In this document: piece after piece, positions 29,236 to 38,346 of the stretch
Layout: each line of letters starts with the position of its first letter
Numbering within the stretch: position 1 is the first letter of the stretch
DNA from: Regnicoccus frigidus
Lineage (GTDB): Bacteria; Cyanobacteriota; Cyanobacteriia; PCC-6307; Cyanobiaceae
Direction of reading: 5' to 3'
DNA: 64,000 bases
Assembly (NCBI GenBank): GCA_025194985.1
Contig: JAOANE010000046.1
Coordinates: 103,374-167,373, forward strand
Made by a program: the position numbers and the translations under genes
Notes under the pieces: model-generated
Databases searched by the model: none
What the model was told of the DNA's origin: nothing
Seen by the model: only the letters and a program-made list of their open reading frames with translations

Positions 29236-30678
29236 TCAGCCCACAGAGGAGACGAAATCGGGATAAGCCTCCATGCCGTGCTCGCTGATGTCGAGGCCCT
29301 CGGTTTCTTCCGATTCGCTCACCCGGATACCTCCGGAGACCGCCGAAAGCACCGACCAGAGGATCCAGGAGGTGACAACGGCGAAGATGCCGTAGGCCAG
29401 AACTCCAACGATCTGATAGCCAAACTGGCCAAAGCCATGGCCGTAGAGCAGGCCTTTGTCCTTGTTGAACAGGCCAACAGCCAGGGTTCCCCACATGCCA
29501 CAGGTGCCGTGAACGGAGAAGGCACCCACGGGATCATCGATACTCAGCGAATCGAGCATCGCCACGGAGAAGACCACCAGGCCACCACCGATGAAGCCGG
29601 CGATCCAGGCACCGGCCATGGAGAAACCATCGCAACCGGCCGTGACGCTCACCAGACCGGCAAGGATGCCGTTGATGGTCATCGTCAGGTCAGGTTTGCC
29701 GCCGCGAATCTGGGACACCAGGGTTCCGGAGATGGCACCACCGGCTGCACCGAGGGTGGTGGTGACGGCCACGTAGGGGACGGTCTGATCCATCGCCAAC
29801 ACCGAACCCGGGTTGAAGCCGTACCAGCCGATCCAGAGGATCAGGCAACCCAGCGTGGCAATGGCCATGCTGTGTCCAGGCAGGGCCTGGGTTTTGCCAT
29901 TGACGAACTTGCCGATGCGGGGGCCGAGAATGATCGCGCCGACCAAGCCGGCCCAGGCACCAAAGGAGTGAACAATCGAGGAGCCGGCAAAGTCAATGAA
30001 GCCCATCTCACTCAGCCAGCCACCATTCCACTGCCACGATCCGGCGATGGGATAGAGCAGACCGACCAGAACCAACGAGAACACCACAAAGGCGCTGAAC
30101 TTGATGCGCTCGGCAACAAGGCCAGAAACGATCGTGGCGGCGGTGGCGGCGAAGGCAACCTGGAAGAAGAAATCAACAGTCGGAACCAGGGAACCGTCTG
30201 TGACCATCTCCGGGGTTACCGCAGGATCAAAGAAGATGCCTTTGAAGAACAGCCAGCCGCCGATAACGGCGTTGCCATACATGATTGAGTAGCCAACGAA
30301 CCAATAGGCCGTTGCGGCAAGCGCAAAGACAATCAGATTCTTGAGAAGGATGTTGACAGCATTCTTCTGCCGGCACATCCCGGCTTCGACCATGGCGAAG
30401 CCCGCATTCATGAAAATGACGAGGATCGCTGCAACGAAGATGAACAGGTTGTTGATCAGGAAGACTGGTGTCAGCTCCGGTAATTCAGCGGCATGGGCCG
30501 AAAGATTGAAGACTCCAAGCCCGAAGAGGGCGAGGGGCACACAGGCCAGCCAGGTCAGGGTGCCCTGATCTTTCAGGCCCTTGATGCGGCCAAACAGCAG
30601 GGAAGGAGCCTCAAGCAGGCTGGTGTCCTTCGGCCGCCGTGGCTTGGGCCGGCGAGGAGCATGGAGAGCGACTGTCAT
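29236..30678 (-). CDS. amt: ammonium transporter (Amt/Mep family)
   Basis: From ATG 30678 the protein has 480 residues with a cytosolic basic leader, a first helix resembling a signal anchor (LACVPLALFGLGVFNLSAHA) and eleven further hydrophobic segments. Family residues are present: NAGFAMVEAGMCRQKNAVNIL, the pore His in GSSIVHSFGAWAGL, LGCLILWIGWYGFNPGS, and the second His in VHGTCGMWGTLAVGLF. It imports ammonium and is the usual NtcA-controlled amt1 of cyanobacteria; a convincing NtcA site was not found upstream. Upstream in-frame codons to 30759 lack homology. Confidence 0.95.
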   Translation of the reverse strand: MTVALHAPRRPKPRRPKDTSLLEAPSLLFGRIKGLKDQGTLTWLACVPLALFGLGVFNLSAHAAELPELTPVFLINNLFIFVAAILVIFMNAGFAMVEAGMCRQKNAVNILLKNLIVFALAATAYWFVGYSIMYGNAVIGGWLFFKGIFFDPAVTPEMVTDGSLVPTVDFFFQVAFAATAATIVSGLVAERIKFSAFVVFSLVLVGLLYPIAGSWQWNGGWLSEMGFIDFAGSSIVHSFGAWAGLVGAIILGPRIGKFVNGKTQALPGHSMAIATLGCLILWIGWYGFNPGSVLAMDQTVPYVAVTTTLGAAGGAISGTLVSQIRGGKPDLTMTINGILAGLVSVTAGCDGFSMAGAWIAGFIGGGLVVFSVAMLDSLSIDDPVGAFSVHGTCGMWGTLAVGLFNKDKGLLYGHGFGQFGYQIVGVLAYGIFAVVTSWILWSVLSAVSGGIRVSESEETEGLDISEHGMEAYPDFVSSVG

Positions 30679-30808
30679 GGAGCGATTGATCGCAGAGGAC
30701 GGCATGTGGACATTGCAACGCCTGAAAAAGCGTTCCATCGTGGCTAAAAGTGCTCGCAAGTGTCCCTTTCTCAGGTCGCATCCGCTACAGAAGCTCTGAA
30801 AACTTCGT

Positions 30809-31573
30809 TCAGGTTGGAATCTTGGGACCTCTCGGCAGCACCGGCGCTACCCCCAGCCAGGTCACGGCCGTGGCCTCGAAGCGGTAGCGGCAAGGCAGCA
30901 CCTCCACCCCTTGGGCCAGGGCCTCGCGGAACAGCTCCCCATAGCGGGGATCGGCGGAATCCCCGGGGGCGAATCGGCTCACATCCCAGCGGCTCAGGCA
31001 TGGAACCAGCACAGCCCGCGCCGTTGGGATCAGGGCGGCCAGTTCGATCAGGTGCTTCTGGCCCCTCTCAGTGACGGTGTCGGGGAACAGGGCCAGATCC
31101 CCCTGGCTCCAGGTGGTGTTCTTCACTTCCAGGTAGATCGGCCGGGGGTCAGCCGCCGCCGCAGGCGGGCTCAGCAGCAGGTCGATGCGACTGCGACGGT
31201 TGGCGCCATAGGGAACCTCGGCCCTGATCGTCTCGATCGGGCCCAGCCAGGGCTCCAGGCAGCCTGCCTCGATCGTGCCCCGCACCAGTCGGTTCGGCAG
31301 GGCCGTGTTCACCCCCACCCAACCGCTCTGGCCATCGGCGCCCACCACCTGGGCCTGCTCCCAGGTCCAGTCGAGTTTGCGTTCCGGCCGCGGGTCGTGC
31401 CGCAGCCGCACCAGGCTGCCGGGCTTGAGTACCCCGGTCATCGGCCCGGTGTTGGGGCAGTGACAGGTCACCACCTGCCCGCCTGCCAGCTCCACATCGG
31501 CCAGAAAACGTTTGTACCGCTTCAGCAACACCCCTTCGACCAGGTTCTGGGGCCAGAGGATCTGGGTGGGCAT
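30809..31573 (-). CDS. sfsA: SfsA family protein (DNA/RNA nuclease SfsA)
   Basis: The 254-residue product has the SfsA layout: LVEGVLLKRYKRFLADVEL (OB-fold start), CHCPNTGPMTGVLKPG, the nuclease-fold residues SRIDLLL and YLEVKNTTW (Asp...Glu-x-Lys as in restriction-nuclease folds), FPDTVTERGQKHLIEL and a C-terminal strand region. E. coli SfsA was first linked to maltose regulation; the fold is nuclease-like. ATG 31573 (MPTQILWPQNL) begins the conserved part; the long upstream open frame is a shadow of murJ. Confidence 0.92.
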   Translation of the reverse strand: MPTQILWPQNLVEGVLLKRYKRFLADVELAGGQVVTCHCPNTGPMTGVLKPGSLVRLRHDPRPERKLDWTWEQAQVVGADGQSGWVGVNTALPNRLVRGTIEAGCLEPWLGPIETIRAEVPYGANRRSRIDLLLSPPAAAADPRPIYLEVKNTTWSQGDLALFPDTVTERGQKHLIELAALIPTARAVLVPCLSRWDVSRFAPGDSADPRYGELFREALAQGVEVLPCRYRFEATAVTWLGVAPVLPRGPKIPT

Positions 31574-31648
31574 GCTGCAAGGCCGGCAGACCATGCTGCA
31601 CCGCCAGAGGGGAGAATCAGCCGGCGATGCGGCTTCGGCAGCGACTGG

Positions 31649-33262
31649 ATGGCGAAAACCCTGAGGCGGATCGCCCTGATCGTGGCCATGGCCACCGCCT
31701 TGAGCAAGGTGGCCGGCCTGGTGCGACAGCAGGTGATCGCCGCCGCCTTCGGGGTCGGGGCCGCCTACGACGCCTACAACTACGCCTACGTGCTGCCGGG
31801 GTTTCTGTTGATCCTGCTGGGGGGGATCAACGGTCCGTTCCACAGCGCCATGGTGAGCGTGCTGGCGCGCCGTCCCCGCCAGGAAGGGGCCCACGTGCTA
31901 GCTGCGATCAACACCCTGGTGGGGGTCGGATTGCTCGGAGTCACGATCCTGCTGGTGGTCGCGGCCGATCCGTTAATCACCCTGGTGGGGCCGGGGCTCG
32001 GGGCTGATCGCCATGCCATTGCCGTTCTGCAGTTGCGCTGGATGGCACCGATGGCCCTGTTCGCGGGGTTGATCGGTCTTGGCTTCGGCGCCCTCAACGC
32101 GGCCGATGTCTTCTGGCTGCCCTCCGTCAGCCCGCTGGTCTCCAGCCTGGCGATGATCGCTGGAATCGGCCTGCTCTGGTGGCAACAGGGCGCCGCCATC
32201 AGCCTGCCCGCCACGGCGCTGCTCGGCGGGGTCGTCCTGGCCGGCACCACCACGCTCGGAGCCTTGCTGCAGTGGTTGATCCAGCTGCCGGCGCTCGCCA
32301 AGCAGGGCCTGCATCGCTTCCGGTTCGTCTGGGACTGGCACCATCCCGGCGTTCGTGAGGTGCTGCAGGTGATGGGCCCGGCCACACTCTCCTCGGGAAT
32401 GCTGCAGATCAATGTGTTCACCGATCTGTTCTTCGCCTCCGGCATCGTTGGAGCCGCCGCCGGCCTCGGCTACGCCAATCTGCTGGTGCAGACCCCGCTG
32501 GGCCTGCTCTCGAACGTGCTGCTGGTGCCCCTGCTGCCGGTGTTCGCCCGGCTCACGGCTCCCGCCGATCGGCCGGCACTGGTGGGCCGCATCCGCCAGG
32601 GCCTGATGCTTTCCAACGCCAGCATGTTGCCGCTCGGCGCCTTGATGGTGGGCCTGGCCGGCCCGATCGTCGCCCTCGTCTACGAGCGGGGGGCCTTCGA
32701 CAGCCAGGCCGCCGCCCTGGTCGGTGGTCTGCTGATGGCCTACGGACTGGGGATGCCGGCCTATCTGGGGCGCGATGTGCTGGTGCGGGTGTTCTATGCC
32801 CTGGGTGATGGCGTGACGCCGTTTCGCTTTTCGATGGCCGGGATCGGTTTCAACGTGATCTTCGACTGGGTTCTCGTCGGCGGCCCGACGCCCTGGGGGC
32901 TGCAGCTGAGCGCCCTGAATTTTGGAGCTCCCGGTCTGGTGTTGGCCACCGTGGCCGTCAACCTGATCACCTGCGTCGCCCTGCTGCTGGCCCTGCGCAA
33001 GCGTCTCGGCGAGCTCCCCCTGCGCCGCTGGGCCAGCGACACGGCCCTGCTGATGGGAGCGGCGCTTGTGGCCGGTCTGGCCGCCTGGATCTTGTCGAAC
33101 GGTGTGCGCTGGCCGGCCGGGCTGCCTGGCCTGCTGCTGCAGGGTGGCCTCAGCGCCGGCCTCGGCATGGGACTGTATGGCCTGCTGGCCACCGCCGCCG
33201 GGGTGCCGGAAGCCCAGCAGCTCAGCCAACAGATCCGGCAACGGCTCAGCCGTCGTTCTTGA
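31649..33262 (+). CDS. murJ: lipid II flippase MurJ
   Basis: MurJ (MviN) flips undecaprenyl-linked peptidoglycan precursor across the inner membrane. The 537-residue protein has about 14 hydrophobic helices. The family signature is clear: SKVAGLVRQQVIAAAFGVGAAYDAYNYAYVLPGFL near the N-terminus, later MLQINVFTDLFFASG, ANLLVQTPLGLLSNVLLVPLLPVFA and YERGAFD. It is divergent from sfsA with a 75-bp spacer; its end overlaps the convergent 88-residue ORF by 17 bp. Confidence 0.95.
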   Translation: MAKTLRRIALIVAMATALSKVAGLVRQQVIAAAFGVGAAYDAYNYAYVLPGFLLILLGGINGPFHSAMVSVLARRPRQEGAHVLAAINTLVGVGLLGVTILLVVAADPLITLVGPGLGADRHAIAVLQLRWMAPMALFAGLIGLGFGALNAADVFWLPSVSPLVSSLAMIAGIGLLWWQQGAAISLPATALLGGVVLAGTTTLGALLQWLIQLPALAKQGLHRFRFVWDWHHPGVREVLQVMGPATLSSGMLQINVFTDLFFASGIVGAAAGLGYANLLVQTPLGLLSNVLLVPLLPVFARLTAPADRPALVGRIRQGLMLSNASMLPLGALMVGLAGPIVALVYERGAFDSQAAALVGGLLMAYGLGMPAYLGRDVLVRVFYALGDGVTPFRFSMAGIGFNVIFDWVLVGGPTPWGLQLSALNFGAPGLVLATVAVNLITCVALLLALRKRLGELPLRRWASDTALLMGAALVAGLAAWILSNGVRWPAGLPGLLLQGGLSAGLGMGLYGLLATAAGVPEAQQLSQQIRQRLSRRS

Positions 33263-33512
33263 GCCGCACCTGCCGTTCTTCGCGCACGTGAACAGGGATC
33301 TCCAGGTGGTTGCGGCCCAGCATCACCGGACCATCAAGGGAATAGATCTTCGCCTCGATGCCGAATTCCCGAAAAGCTGTCTCCAATTCCTGGATCAGGG
33401 CCTTCTCGACCTGGGCTTCGGCATCGACCACCTTGCCGATCAGCCGCCCGCCCAGCTTGCCCATGCGCTGGCTCACCACCTCACGGGCATTGGTGACCTC
33501 GATGACCAGCAT
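33246..33512 (-). CDS. small conserved cyanobacterial protein
   Basis: An 88-residue soluble alpha/beta protein: a beta strand MLVIEVTNA, helix VEKALIQELETAFREFG, then strands IEAKIYSLDGP and HLEIPVHVREERQVRL. I recall similar short proteins in picocyanobacterial genomes but no named family or function. It has a plausible ATG start and good coding character, and it converges on murJ. Confidence 0.65.
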   Translation of the reverse strand: MLVIEVTNAREVVSQRMGKLGGRLIGKVVDAEAQVEKALIQELETAFREFGIEAKIYSLDGPVMLGRNHLEIPVHVREERQVRLKNDG

Positions 33513-33580
33513 CCAGCGCCTGCGGGAGGGGCAACACTATGCGCCAGTTGGTGCGCCTGTTGGTCCCCCTGCACAACCGC

Positions 33581-33925
33581 TTAGGAGCAGAAGGATTCGA
33601 GGATGTCTTCGAGATCCCGCAGTTGGCCCGCCGGAATCAACCGGGCCAACGGCACGCGGCCGGGCCCTCCGCCGATCGGCACCTGAAGGGCTTCGAGGGC
33701 CTGGCGTGCGCAGATCCCAGCGCCCTGATCGATCCGGGCGGCGCACTCGATCGCCAGCGGATCGGCCAGTCCGGCGTCCCCCAGGTAGAGGTGCCAGCCA
33801 GCGATCTGGATGTAGAGGCGGTCGGCCAGAGCCAGCGAGAGCTCTTGGAATTGGCTTGTCGTCAAACTCAAGGTTGCAGTTGCGATCCTTTCCTCAGGAT
33901 GGAGCCACTGGTGCCGACTTCGCAT
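33581..33925 (-). CDS. DUF3181 family protein
   Basis: The core TTSQFQELSLALADRLYIQIAGWHLYLGDAGLADPLAIEC with ARQALEALQVPIGGG and ARLIPAGQLRDLEDILE matches the cyanobacteria-specific DUF3181 as I remember it; function unknown. ATG 33925 gives 114 residues but overlaps the upstream gene by 32 bp and adds about 20 weakly typical residues. TTG codons at 33871 or 33865 would yield the usual length of about 95 and remove the overlap. Confidence 0.72.
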   Translation of the reverse strand: MRSRHQWLHPEERIATATLSLTTSQFQELSLALADRLYIQIAGWHLYLGDAGLADPLAIECAARIDQGAGICARQALEALQVPIGGGPGRVPLARLIPAGQLRDLEDILESFCS

Positions 33926-34145
33926 GTAGTCGCAACACGATGAGAAGATGCATCAGCAGAGCAGCGGCCCAGGCCAGCGTCAGCAAGCCCAGGTGCTGGA
34001 AGGGATGGCGCAGCCCCTGCAGGAACCAGAGGCCGCTGTTGAAGGCGGCGAACACCCCGCCATGGACGCAGAGGTTGACGACCCGCTCGAAGTGGCGATA
34101 GGTGGGATCGGCGGGGTCGGCGGGCCCGTACCAGCGGATTGGCAT
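33894..34145 (-). CDS. small two-helix membrane protein, conserved hypothetical
   Basis: From ATG 34145 the 83-residue product reads MPIRWYGPADPADPTYRHFERVV at its start, followed by two hydrophobic stretches: VHGGVFAAFNSGLWFLQGL and LGLLTLAWAAALLMHLLIVL. No family name is recognised. It shares strand with, and its end overlaps or abuts, the DUF3181 gene, so they are probably one operon. Confidence 0.65.
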   Translation of the reverse strand: MPIRWYGPADPADPTYRHFERVVNLCVHGGVFAAFNSGLWFLQGLRHPFQHLGLLTLAWAAALLMHLLIVLRLHAKSAPVAPS

Positions 34146-34252
34146 GGAGGAAAGGAGCAAGGCCCCCAGACGCTGGATCCATTCTCTCCTTCTGTCGAAA
34201 CGTCAGGGCAGTTGACGGATGGCACCCCCGTGCGGTGAGAATGTCGGTTCAA

Positions 34253-34326
34253 GCGCTTGTAGCTCAGCGGATTAGAGCATCTGACTACGGATCAGAGGGT
34301 CGGGAGTTCGAATCTCTCCAGGCGCG
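34253..34326 (+). tRNA. tRNA-Arg(ACG)
   Basis: A full cloverleaf folds: acceptor GCGCTTG pairs with CAGGCGC (one G-T pair), D arm GCTC...GAGC, anticodon arm TCTGA-CTACGGA-TCAGA giving anticodon ACG, and T arm GGGAG-TTCGAAT-CTCTC. The discriminator is G; CCA is not encoded. The A34 should be converted to inosine to read CGN Arg codons. A terminator follows directly. Confidence 0.96.
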
Positions 34327-34331
34327 CTTTC

Positions 34332-34355
34332 AACCGTCCCCAGGGGCGGTTTTTT
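34332..34355 (+). terminator. rho-independent terminator after tRNA-Arg
   Basis: AACCGTCC-CCAG-GGGCGGTT forms an 8-bp stem (one G-T pair) with the T-run TTTTTT (34350-34355) starting in its last stem bases, 6 bp after the tRNA. Confidence 0.85.
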
Positions 34356-34363
34356 ATTGATCA

Positions 34364-34416
34364 GCCACGGTTTGTTCGTCCACGGCCACGGTTGTTCGTC
34401 GTTGCTTGCGTTCGTC
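34364..34416 (+). repeat. imperfect direct repeats upstream of glyA
   Basis: GCCACGGTTTGTTCGTC (34364-34380) and GCCACGGTTGTTCGTC (34385-34400) are near-identical, and the following GTTGCTTGCGTTCGTC (34401-34416) keeps the TTCGTC end. They lie 40-90 bp before the glyA start and may be promoter-proximal or a slippage product. Confidence 0.5.
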
Positions 34417-34455
34417 GCTTCTTACGATGAGCCACTAGCGCCTTGACTTGCAGCG

Positions 34456-35745
34456 ATGACGGATTTCACCGGTGCCGCCCTGAACCAGTCCCTCGCGGCC
34501 GGCGATCCCGCCATCGCGGCCCTGATCGCCAAGGAGGGCGAGCGGCAGCAGCACCATCTCGAATTGATCGCCAGCGAGAACTTCACCTCGCGGGCGGTGA
34601 TGGAGGCCCAGGGATCGGTGCTCACCAACAAGTACGCCGAAGGCTTGCCCCACAAGCGCTACTACGGCGGCTGTGAGCACGTTGACGCGATCGAGGAGCT
34701 GGCGATCGCCCGGGCCCGCCAGCTGTTCGGGGCCGCCTGGGCCAACGTGCAGCCCCACAGCGGCGCCCAGGCCAATTTCGCCGTTTTTCTGGCCCTGCTC
34801 CAGCCCGGTGACACGATCCTGGGGATGGATCTTTCGCACGGGGGCCATCTCACCCATGGCTCGCCGGTGAATGTGTCAGGCAAGTGGTTCAAGGCGGTCC
34901 ACTACGGCGTTTCGCCCGACACCGAGCATTTGGATTTTGCCGTGATCCGTCAGCTGGCCCTGGAGCACCGCCCCAAGCTGATCATCTGTGGCTACTCGGC
35001 CTACCCGCGCACGATTGATTTCGCGGCCTTCCGCGCCATCGCCGACGAGGTCGGCGCCTACCTTCTGGCGGACATGGCCCACATCGCCGGCCTGGTCGCC
35101 GCTGGGGTGCACCCCAGCCCCATTCCCCATTGCCATGTGGTCACGACCACCACCCACAAGACCCTGCGTGGGCCCCGCGGCGGCTTGATCCTCACCAACG
35201 ACGCCGACTTCGGCCGCCAGTTCGACAAAGCGGTGTTTCCCGGCAGCCAAGGGGGGCCGCTGGAGCATGTGGTGGCCGCCAAGGCGGTGGCCTTCGGAGA
35301 GGCGCTCCAGCCAGGCTTCCGGGCCTACAGCCAGCAGGTGGTGGCCAACGCCCAGGCCCTGGCTGAGCGGCTGATCGAGCGCGGCCTGCGGGTCGTCTCC
35401 GGTGGCACCGATAACCACCTGGTTCTGATCGATCTGCGTTCGGTCGGCCTGACCGGCAAGGTGGCTGATCTGCTGATGAGCGATGTGAACATCACCGCCA
35501 ATAAAAACACCGTTCCCTTTGACCCTGAATCCCCGTTCGTGACCAGTGGCCTGCGCATTGGTAGCGCCGCCCTGACGACACGAGGTTTCGATACCGAAGC
35601 CTTCGAGGAGGTGGCCGAGGTGATTGCTGATCGCCTGCAGAAGCCCGCCGATGCCGTCGTCGAGCTGCGTTGCCGCGAGCGGGTCAAGGCCTTGTGTGAC
35701 CGTTCCCCCCTCTATGGGCCGTCCAAGGTCGCCCAGATGGTCTGA
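34456..35745 (+). CDS. glyA: serine hydroxymethyltransferase
   Basis: GlyA interconverts serine and glycine with tetrahydrofolate as one-carbon carrier and is also part of photorespiration. The 429-residue PLP enzyme has ASENFTSRAVMEAQGS, NKYAEGLPHKRYYGG, PHSGAQANFAVF and the PLP-Lys motif TTTHKTLRGPRGG. It follows the tRNA terminator by about 100 bp, so it has its own promoter; the TagO-like gene follows by 38 bp. Confidence 0.97.
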   Translation: MTDFTGAALNQSLAAGDPAIAALIAKEGERQQHHLELIASENFTSRAVMEAQGSVLTNKYAEGLPHKRYYGGCEHVDAIEELAIARARQLFGAAWANVQPHSGAQANFAVFLALLQPGDTILGMDLSHGGHLTHGSPVNVSGKWFKAVHYGVSPDTEHLDFAVIRQLALEHRPKLIICGYSAYPRTIDFAAFRAIADEVGAYLLADMAHIAGLVAAGVHPSPIPHCHVVTTTTHKTLRGPRGGLILTNDADFGRQFDKAVFPGSQGGPLEHVVAAKAVAFGEALQPGFRAYSQQVVANAQALAERLIERGLRVVSGGTDNHLVLIDLRSVGLTGKVADLLMSDVNITANKNTVPFDPESPFVTSGLRIGSAALTTRGFDTEAFEEVAEVIADRLQKPADAVVELRCRERVKALCDRSPLYGPSKVAQMV

Positions 35746-35783
35746 CCCCCATCCCTAAGCTGTCGCTCACAAGCTGATCGGTT

Positions 35784-36914
35784 ATGACCAGCCCGGCCGA
35801 TCTGTTCGGCAGTCCGCTCAAAGTGGCTGTCGTCACGTTCGGCATTGCCGCCGTGCTCACGGCCCTGATCGTTCCGCTGGTCCGGCGTCTGGGCCTGCGC
35901 TATGGCCTGATTGACACCCCCGATCCGCGCAAGCAGCACGCCGTCCCGATGGTTCGGCTCGGTGGTGTCGGCATGGTGGCCGGCTTTTCCCTGGCCCTGG
36001 CGATCACTTGGTTTCTCGGTGGCTTCGGCAGCCTGGCGCCGGCCAAGGATGAACTGATCTGGACGACCCTGGCCGGAGCTCTCTGCTTCTTTGTGATCGG
36101 CCTTGCCGACGACCTCTTCGCCCTGCCTCCCCTGCCCAGGCTGGCCGGTCAGGTGGCGGTGGCGATGGTGGTCTGGAGCGAAGGGGTGCGCATCGGCGGG
36201 ATTGATCTTCCCCTCGGTCTGGTCGGCTTGCCAGGGTCGGCCCTGGTGCTGCCCGATGGGCTTAGCCTGCTGGCCACGGTGATCTGGCTGGTGGGCATCA
36301 CCAATGCGATCAATTGGATCGATGGCCTCGATGGCCTGGCCGCCGGTGTGGGTGGCATCGCCGCGATCGGCTTGCTGTCGGTGAGTTTCAGCCTGCAGCA
36401 GAGCGCCGCTGGCCTGCTGGCTGCCGCCCTGGCCGGGGCTTGTTTCGGCTTCCTGCGTCACAACTTCAACCCCGCCCGCATCTTCATGGGCGATGGCGGC
36501 TCCTATTTCCTCGGGTTTGCCCTGGCGGCTATCAGCATCGTGGGCCCCGCCAAGGGGCTCACCACCGTCAGCCTGCTGTTCCCCCTGCTGATTCTTTCGC
36601 TGCCGCTGGCGGACATGTCGGCGGTGATCATGGGCCGGCTGAGTGAGGGCCACTCGCCCTTCTACCCCGACCGCCGCCATCTTCACCACCGGCTGCTGCG
36701 GGCCGGCTTCAGCCATCGCCGCACCGTTGTGCTGATTTATGCCTTCACCCAGTGGCTGGCGGCCCTGGCTCTGGTTGTGGCCGATGTGGAGATGCGCTTT
36801 CTCTGGCTGGCGATCGCCACGGCGGTGCTGATCGGGGCCTTGGTGCGCTCCCGCCAGAAACGCCTGGTGGCGGGCGTTTCCGAACGTCCATGCTCCGGTG
36901 ATGCCGATGGCTGA
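35784..36914 (+). CDS. undecaprenyl-phosphate GlcNAc-1-phosphate transferase-like (TagO/WecA family)
   Basis: A 376-residue membrane enzyme of the MraY/WecA/TagO family. Visible motifs: RRLGLRYGLIDTPDPRKQH (lipid-phosphate binding), GLADDLF (the DD pair), NAINWIDGLDGLAAG, RIFMGDGGSYFLG and the cytosolic HHRLLRAGFSHRR (loop V). It moves sugar-1-phosphate from a UDP-amino sugar to undecaprenyl phosphate, starting a surface polysaccharide. The WecB-type GT26 enzyme at 19.4 kb would be a logical next enzyme. It overlaps cinA by 14 bp. Confidence 0.92.
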   Translation: MTSPADLFGSPLKVAVVTFGIAAVLTALIVPLVRRLGLRYGLIDTPDPRKQHAVPMVRLGGVGMVAGFSLALAITWFLGGFGSLAPAKDELIWTTLAGALCFFVIGLADDLFALPPLPRLAGQVAVAMVVWSEGVRIGGIDLPLGLVGLPGSALVLPDGLSLLATVIWLVGITNAINWIDGLDGLAAGVGGIAAIGLLSVSFSLQQSAAGLLAAALAGACFGFLRHNFNPARIFMGDGGSYFLGFALAAISIVGPAKGLTTVSLLFPLLILSLPLADMSAVIMGRLSEGHSPFYPDRRHLHHRLLRAGFSHRRTVVLIYAFTQWLAALALVVADVEMRFLWLAIATAVLIGALVRSRQKRLVAGVSERPCSGDADG

Positions 36915-38235
36915 CCCCAGCTGTTCCGCTGAGTCTCCAGAAACCAGCAGTGCAGCGATCAGCAGTGCCGCGAAAGGAGCCCTTGCTGCCGAGATTCTCT
37001 GCATCGGCACCGAGCTGTTGCTCGGCACCATTCTCAACGGCAACGCCCGCTGGTTGGCCGAGGAACTGGCGGCCCAGGGCCTCCCCCACTACCGCCAGAC
37101 CGTGGTGGGCGACAACCGGGAGCGGCTGATCCAGGTGGTGCGCGAGTGCGCCCAGCGCTGCAGCCTGCTGGTGTGTACCGGCGGCCTTGGCCCCACCCCC
37201 GACGACCTCACCACCGAGGCGCTGGCCGCGGCCTTCGGCGCACCGTTGCAGGAGCGGCCCGAGATCTGGGCTGACATCAGCGCCAAACTCGCGGGCCGCG
37301 GTCGCCCGGTGGCGACCAGCAATCGCAAGCAGGCGCTGTTGCCCGTCGGCGCCCAGGTGTTGCCCAATCCCACCGGTACGGCGCCGGGAATGATCTGGAG
37401 CCCCCGACCGGGCTTCACCGTGCTCACCTTCCCGGGGGTCCCCGCCGAGATGCGGGCGATGTGGAATGGCACCGCTGTGGACTGGCTGAGCGGGCAGGGC
37501 TTCGGCGGTGGGGTGTTCCAGAGCCGCCTGCTGCGCTTCTGGGGCATCGGCGAATCCAGCCTGGCCGAGCAGGTGGACGATCTGCTGGCCCTGGAGAACC
37601 CCACCGTGGCCCCCTATGCAGGTGCCGGTGAGGTGAAGCTGCGACTCACTGCCCGGGCTGACACGGCCGCGGCAGCCCGGGGCCTGCTGGTGCCGGTGGA
37701 GGCGGAGTTGCGCGAGCGCACCGGCCTGCTCTGTTTCGGCGCCGATGACGACAGCCTGGCCTCGGTGGTGCTGGAGTTACTGCGTCAACGGGGGCAGACG
37801 CTCGCTGTTGCCGAATCGTGCACCGGTGGGGGCCTCGGTGCTGCCCTGGCCGGGGTGGCAGGGGCCTCCGATGTTTTTCTTGGCGGCGTGATTTCTTACA
37901 GCAACCGCATCAAGCAGGAGCTGATGGAGGTGCCGGCGGGAACCCTGGCGGCATATGGAGCTGTGAGCGACCCAGTGGCGCTGGCGATGGCCGAAGGGGT
38001 CCGTCGCCGGCTGGGCAGTGACTGGGCCATGGCGGTGACCGGCATTGCCGGCCCTGGCGGCGGAAGTGCCGACAAGCCCGTCGGGCAGGTTCACTTCGCC
38101 GTGGCGGGCCCCGATGGCAGCGAGGCGGCTTCTGTTCGCTTCGGTGCCCGGCGCGGCCGTGCCTGGATCCAGACCCTCAGCGTTGGCGAAGCCCTCAATC
38201 AACTGCGCCTGCGCTTGGGCCGATCAAGCCGCTGA
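36901..38235 (+). CDS. cinA: CinA-like protein (nicotinamide-nucleotide amidase domain)
   Basis: The 444-residue protein has an N-terminal MoCF-like domain (AEILCIGTELLLGTILN, LVCTGGLGPTPDDLTTEAL, LTFPGVPAEM) and a C-terminal CinA amidase domain (LAVAESCTGGGLGAALAGVAGASDVFLGGVISYSN, TGIAGPGGGSADKPVGQVHFA). Such proteins deamidate NMN and clear ADP-ribose-type compounds in pyridine nucleotide recycling. Homology begins at residue 30 or so; the N-terminal leader contains a tandem pentapeptide SSAAI-SSAAK. Starts GTG 36898, ATG 36901 or ATG 36907 are all possible. Confidence 0.93.
   Translation: MPMADPSCSAESPETSSAAISSAAKGALAAEILCIGTELLLGTILNGNARWLAEELAAQGLPHYRQTVVGDNRERLIQVVRECAQRCSLLVCTGGLGPTPDDLTTEALAAAFGAPLQERPEIWADISAKLAGRGRPVATSNRKQALLPVGAQVLPNPTGTAPGMIWSPRPGFTVLTFPGVPAEMRAMWNGTAVDWLSGQGFGGGVFQSRLLRFWGIGESSLAEQVDDLLALENPTVAPYAGAGEVKLRLTARADTAAAARGLLVPVEAELRERTGLLCFGADDDSLASVVLELLRQRGQTLAVAESCTGGGLGAALAGVAGASDVFLGGVISYSNRIKQELMEVPAGTLAAYGAVSDPVALAMAEGVRRRLGSDWAMAVTGIAGPGGGSADKPVGQVHFAVAGPDGSEAASVRFGARRGRAWIQTLSVGEALNQLRLRLGRSSR
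36945..36974 (+). repeat. two-unit 15-bp tandem repeat at the cinA 5' end
   Basis: CAGCAGTGCAGCGAT (36945-36959) is followed directly by CAGCAGTGCCGCGAA (36960-36974), 12 of 15 bases identical. It encodes part of the non-conserved leader of CinA. Confidence 0.6.
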
Positions 38236-38346
38236 TTCCCCCGTCTCGGCAGCCCAGGTGATGTGCGGGTCTCCTGCTGCGAGAGCCGGCCGGCCGTTTC
38301 GCGCCCACCCTTCGGTTTTAGGCTGCTGGGATCGGCGGAGGTCACG

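Noticed and set aside
30775..30788. NtcA site upstream of amt (GTA-N8-GAC on the minus strand)
   Set aside because: One mismatch in the fixed bases and no TAN3T box at 22-23 bp; weaker than the ntcA site, so not listed as a feature.
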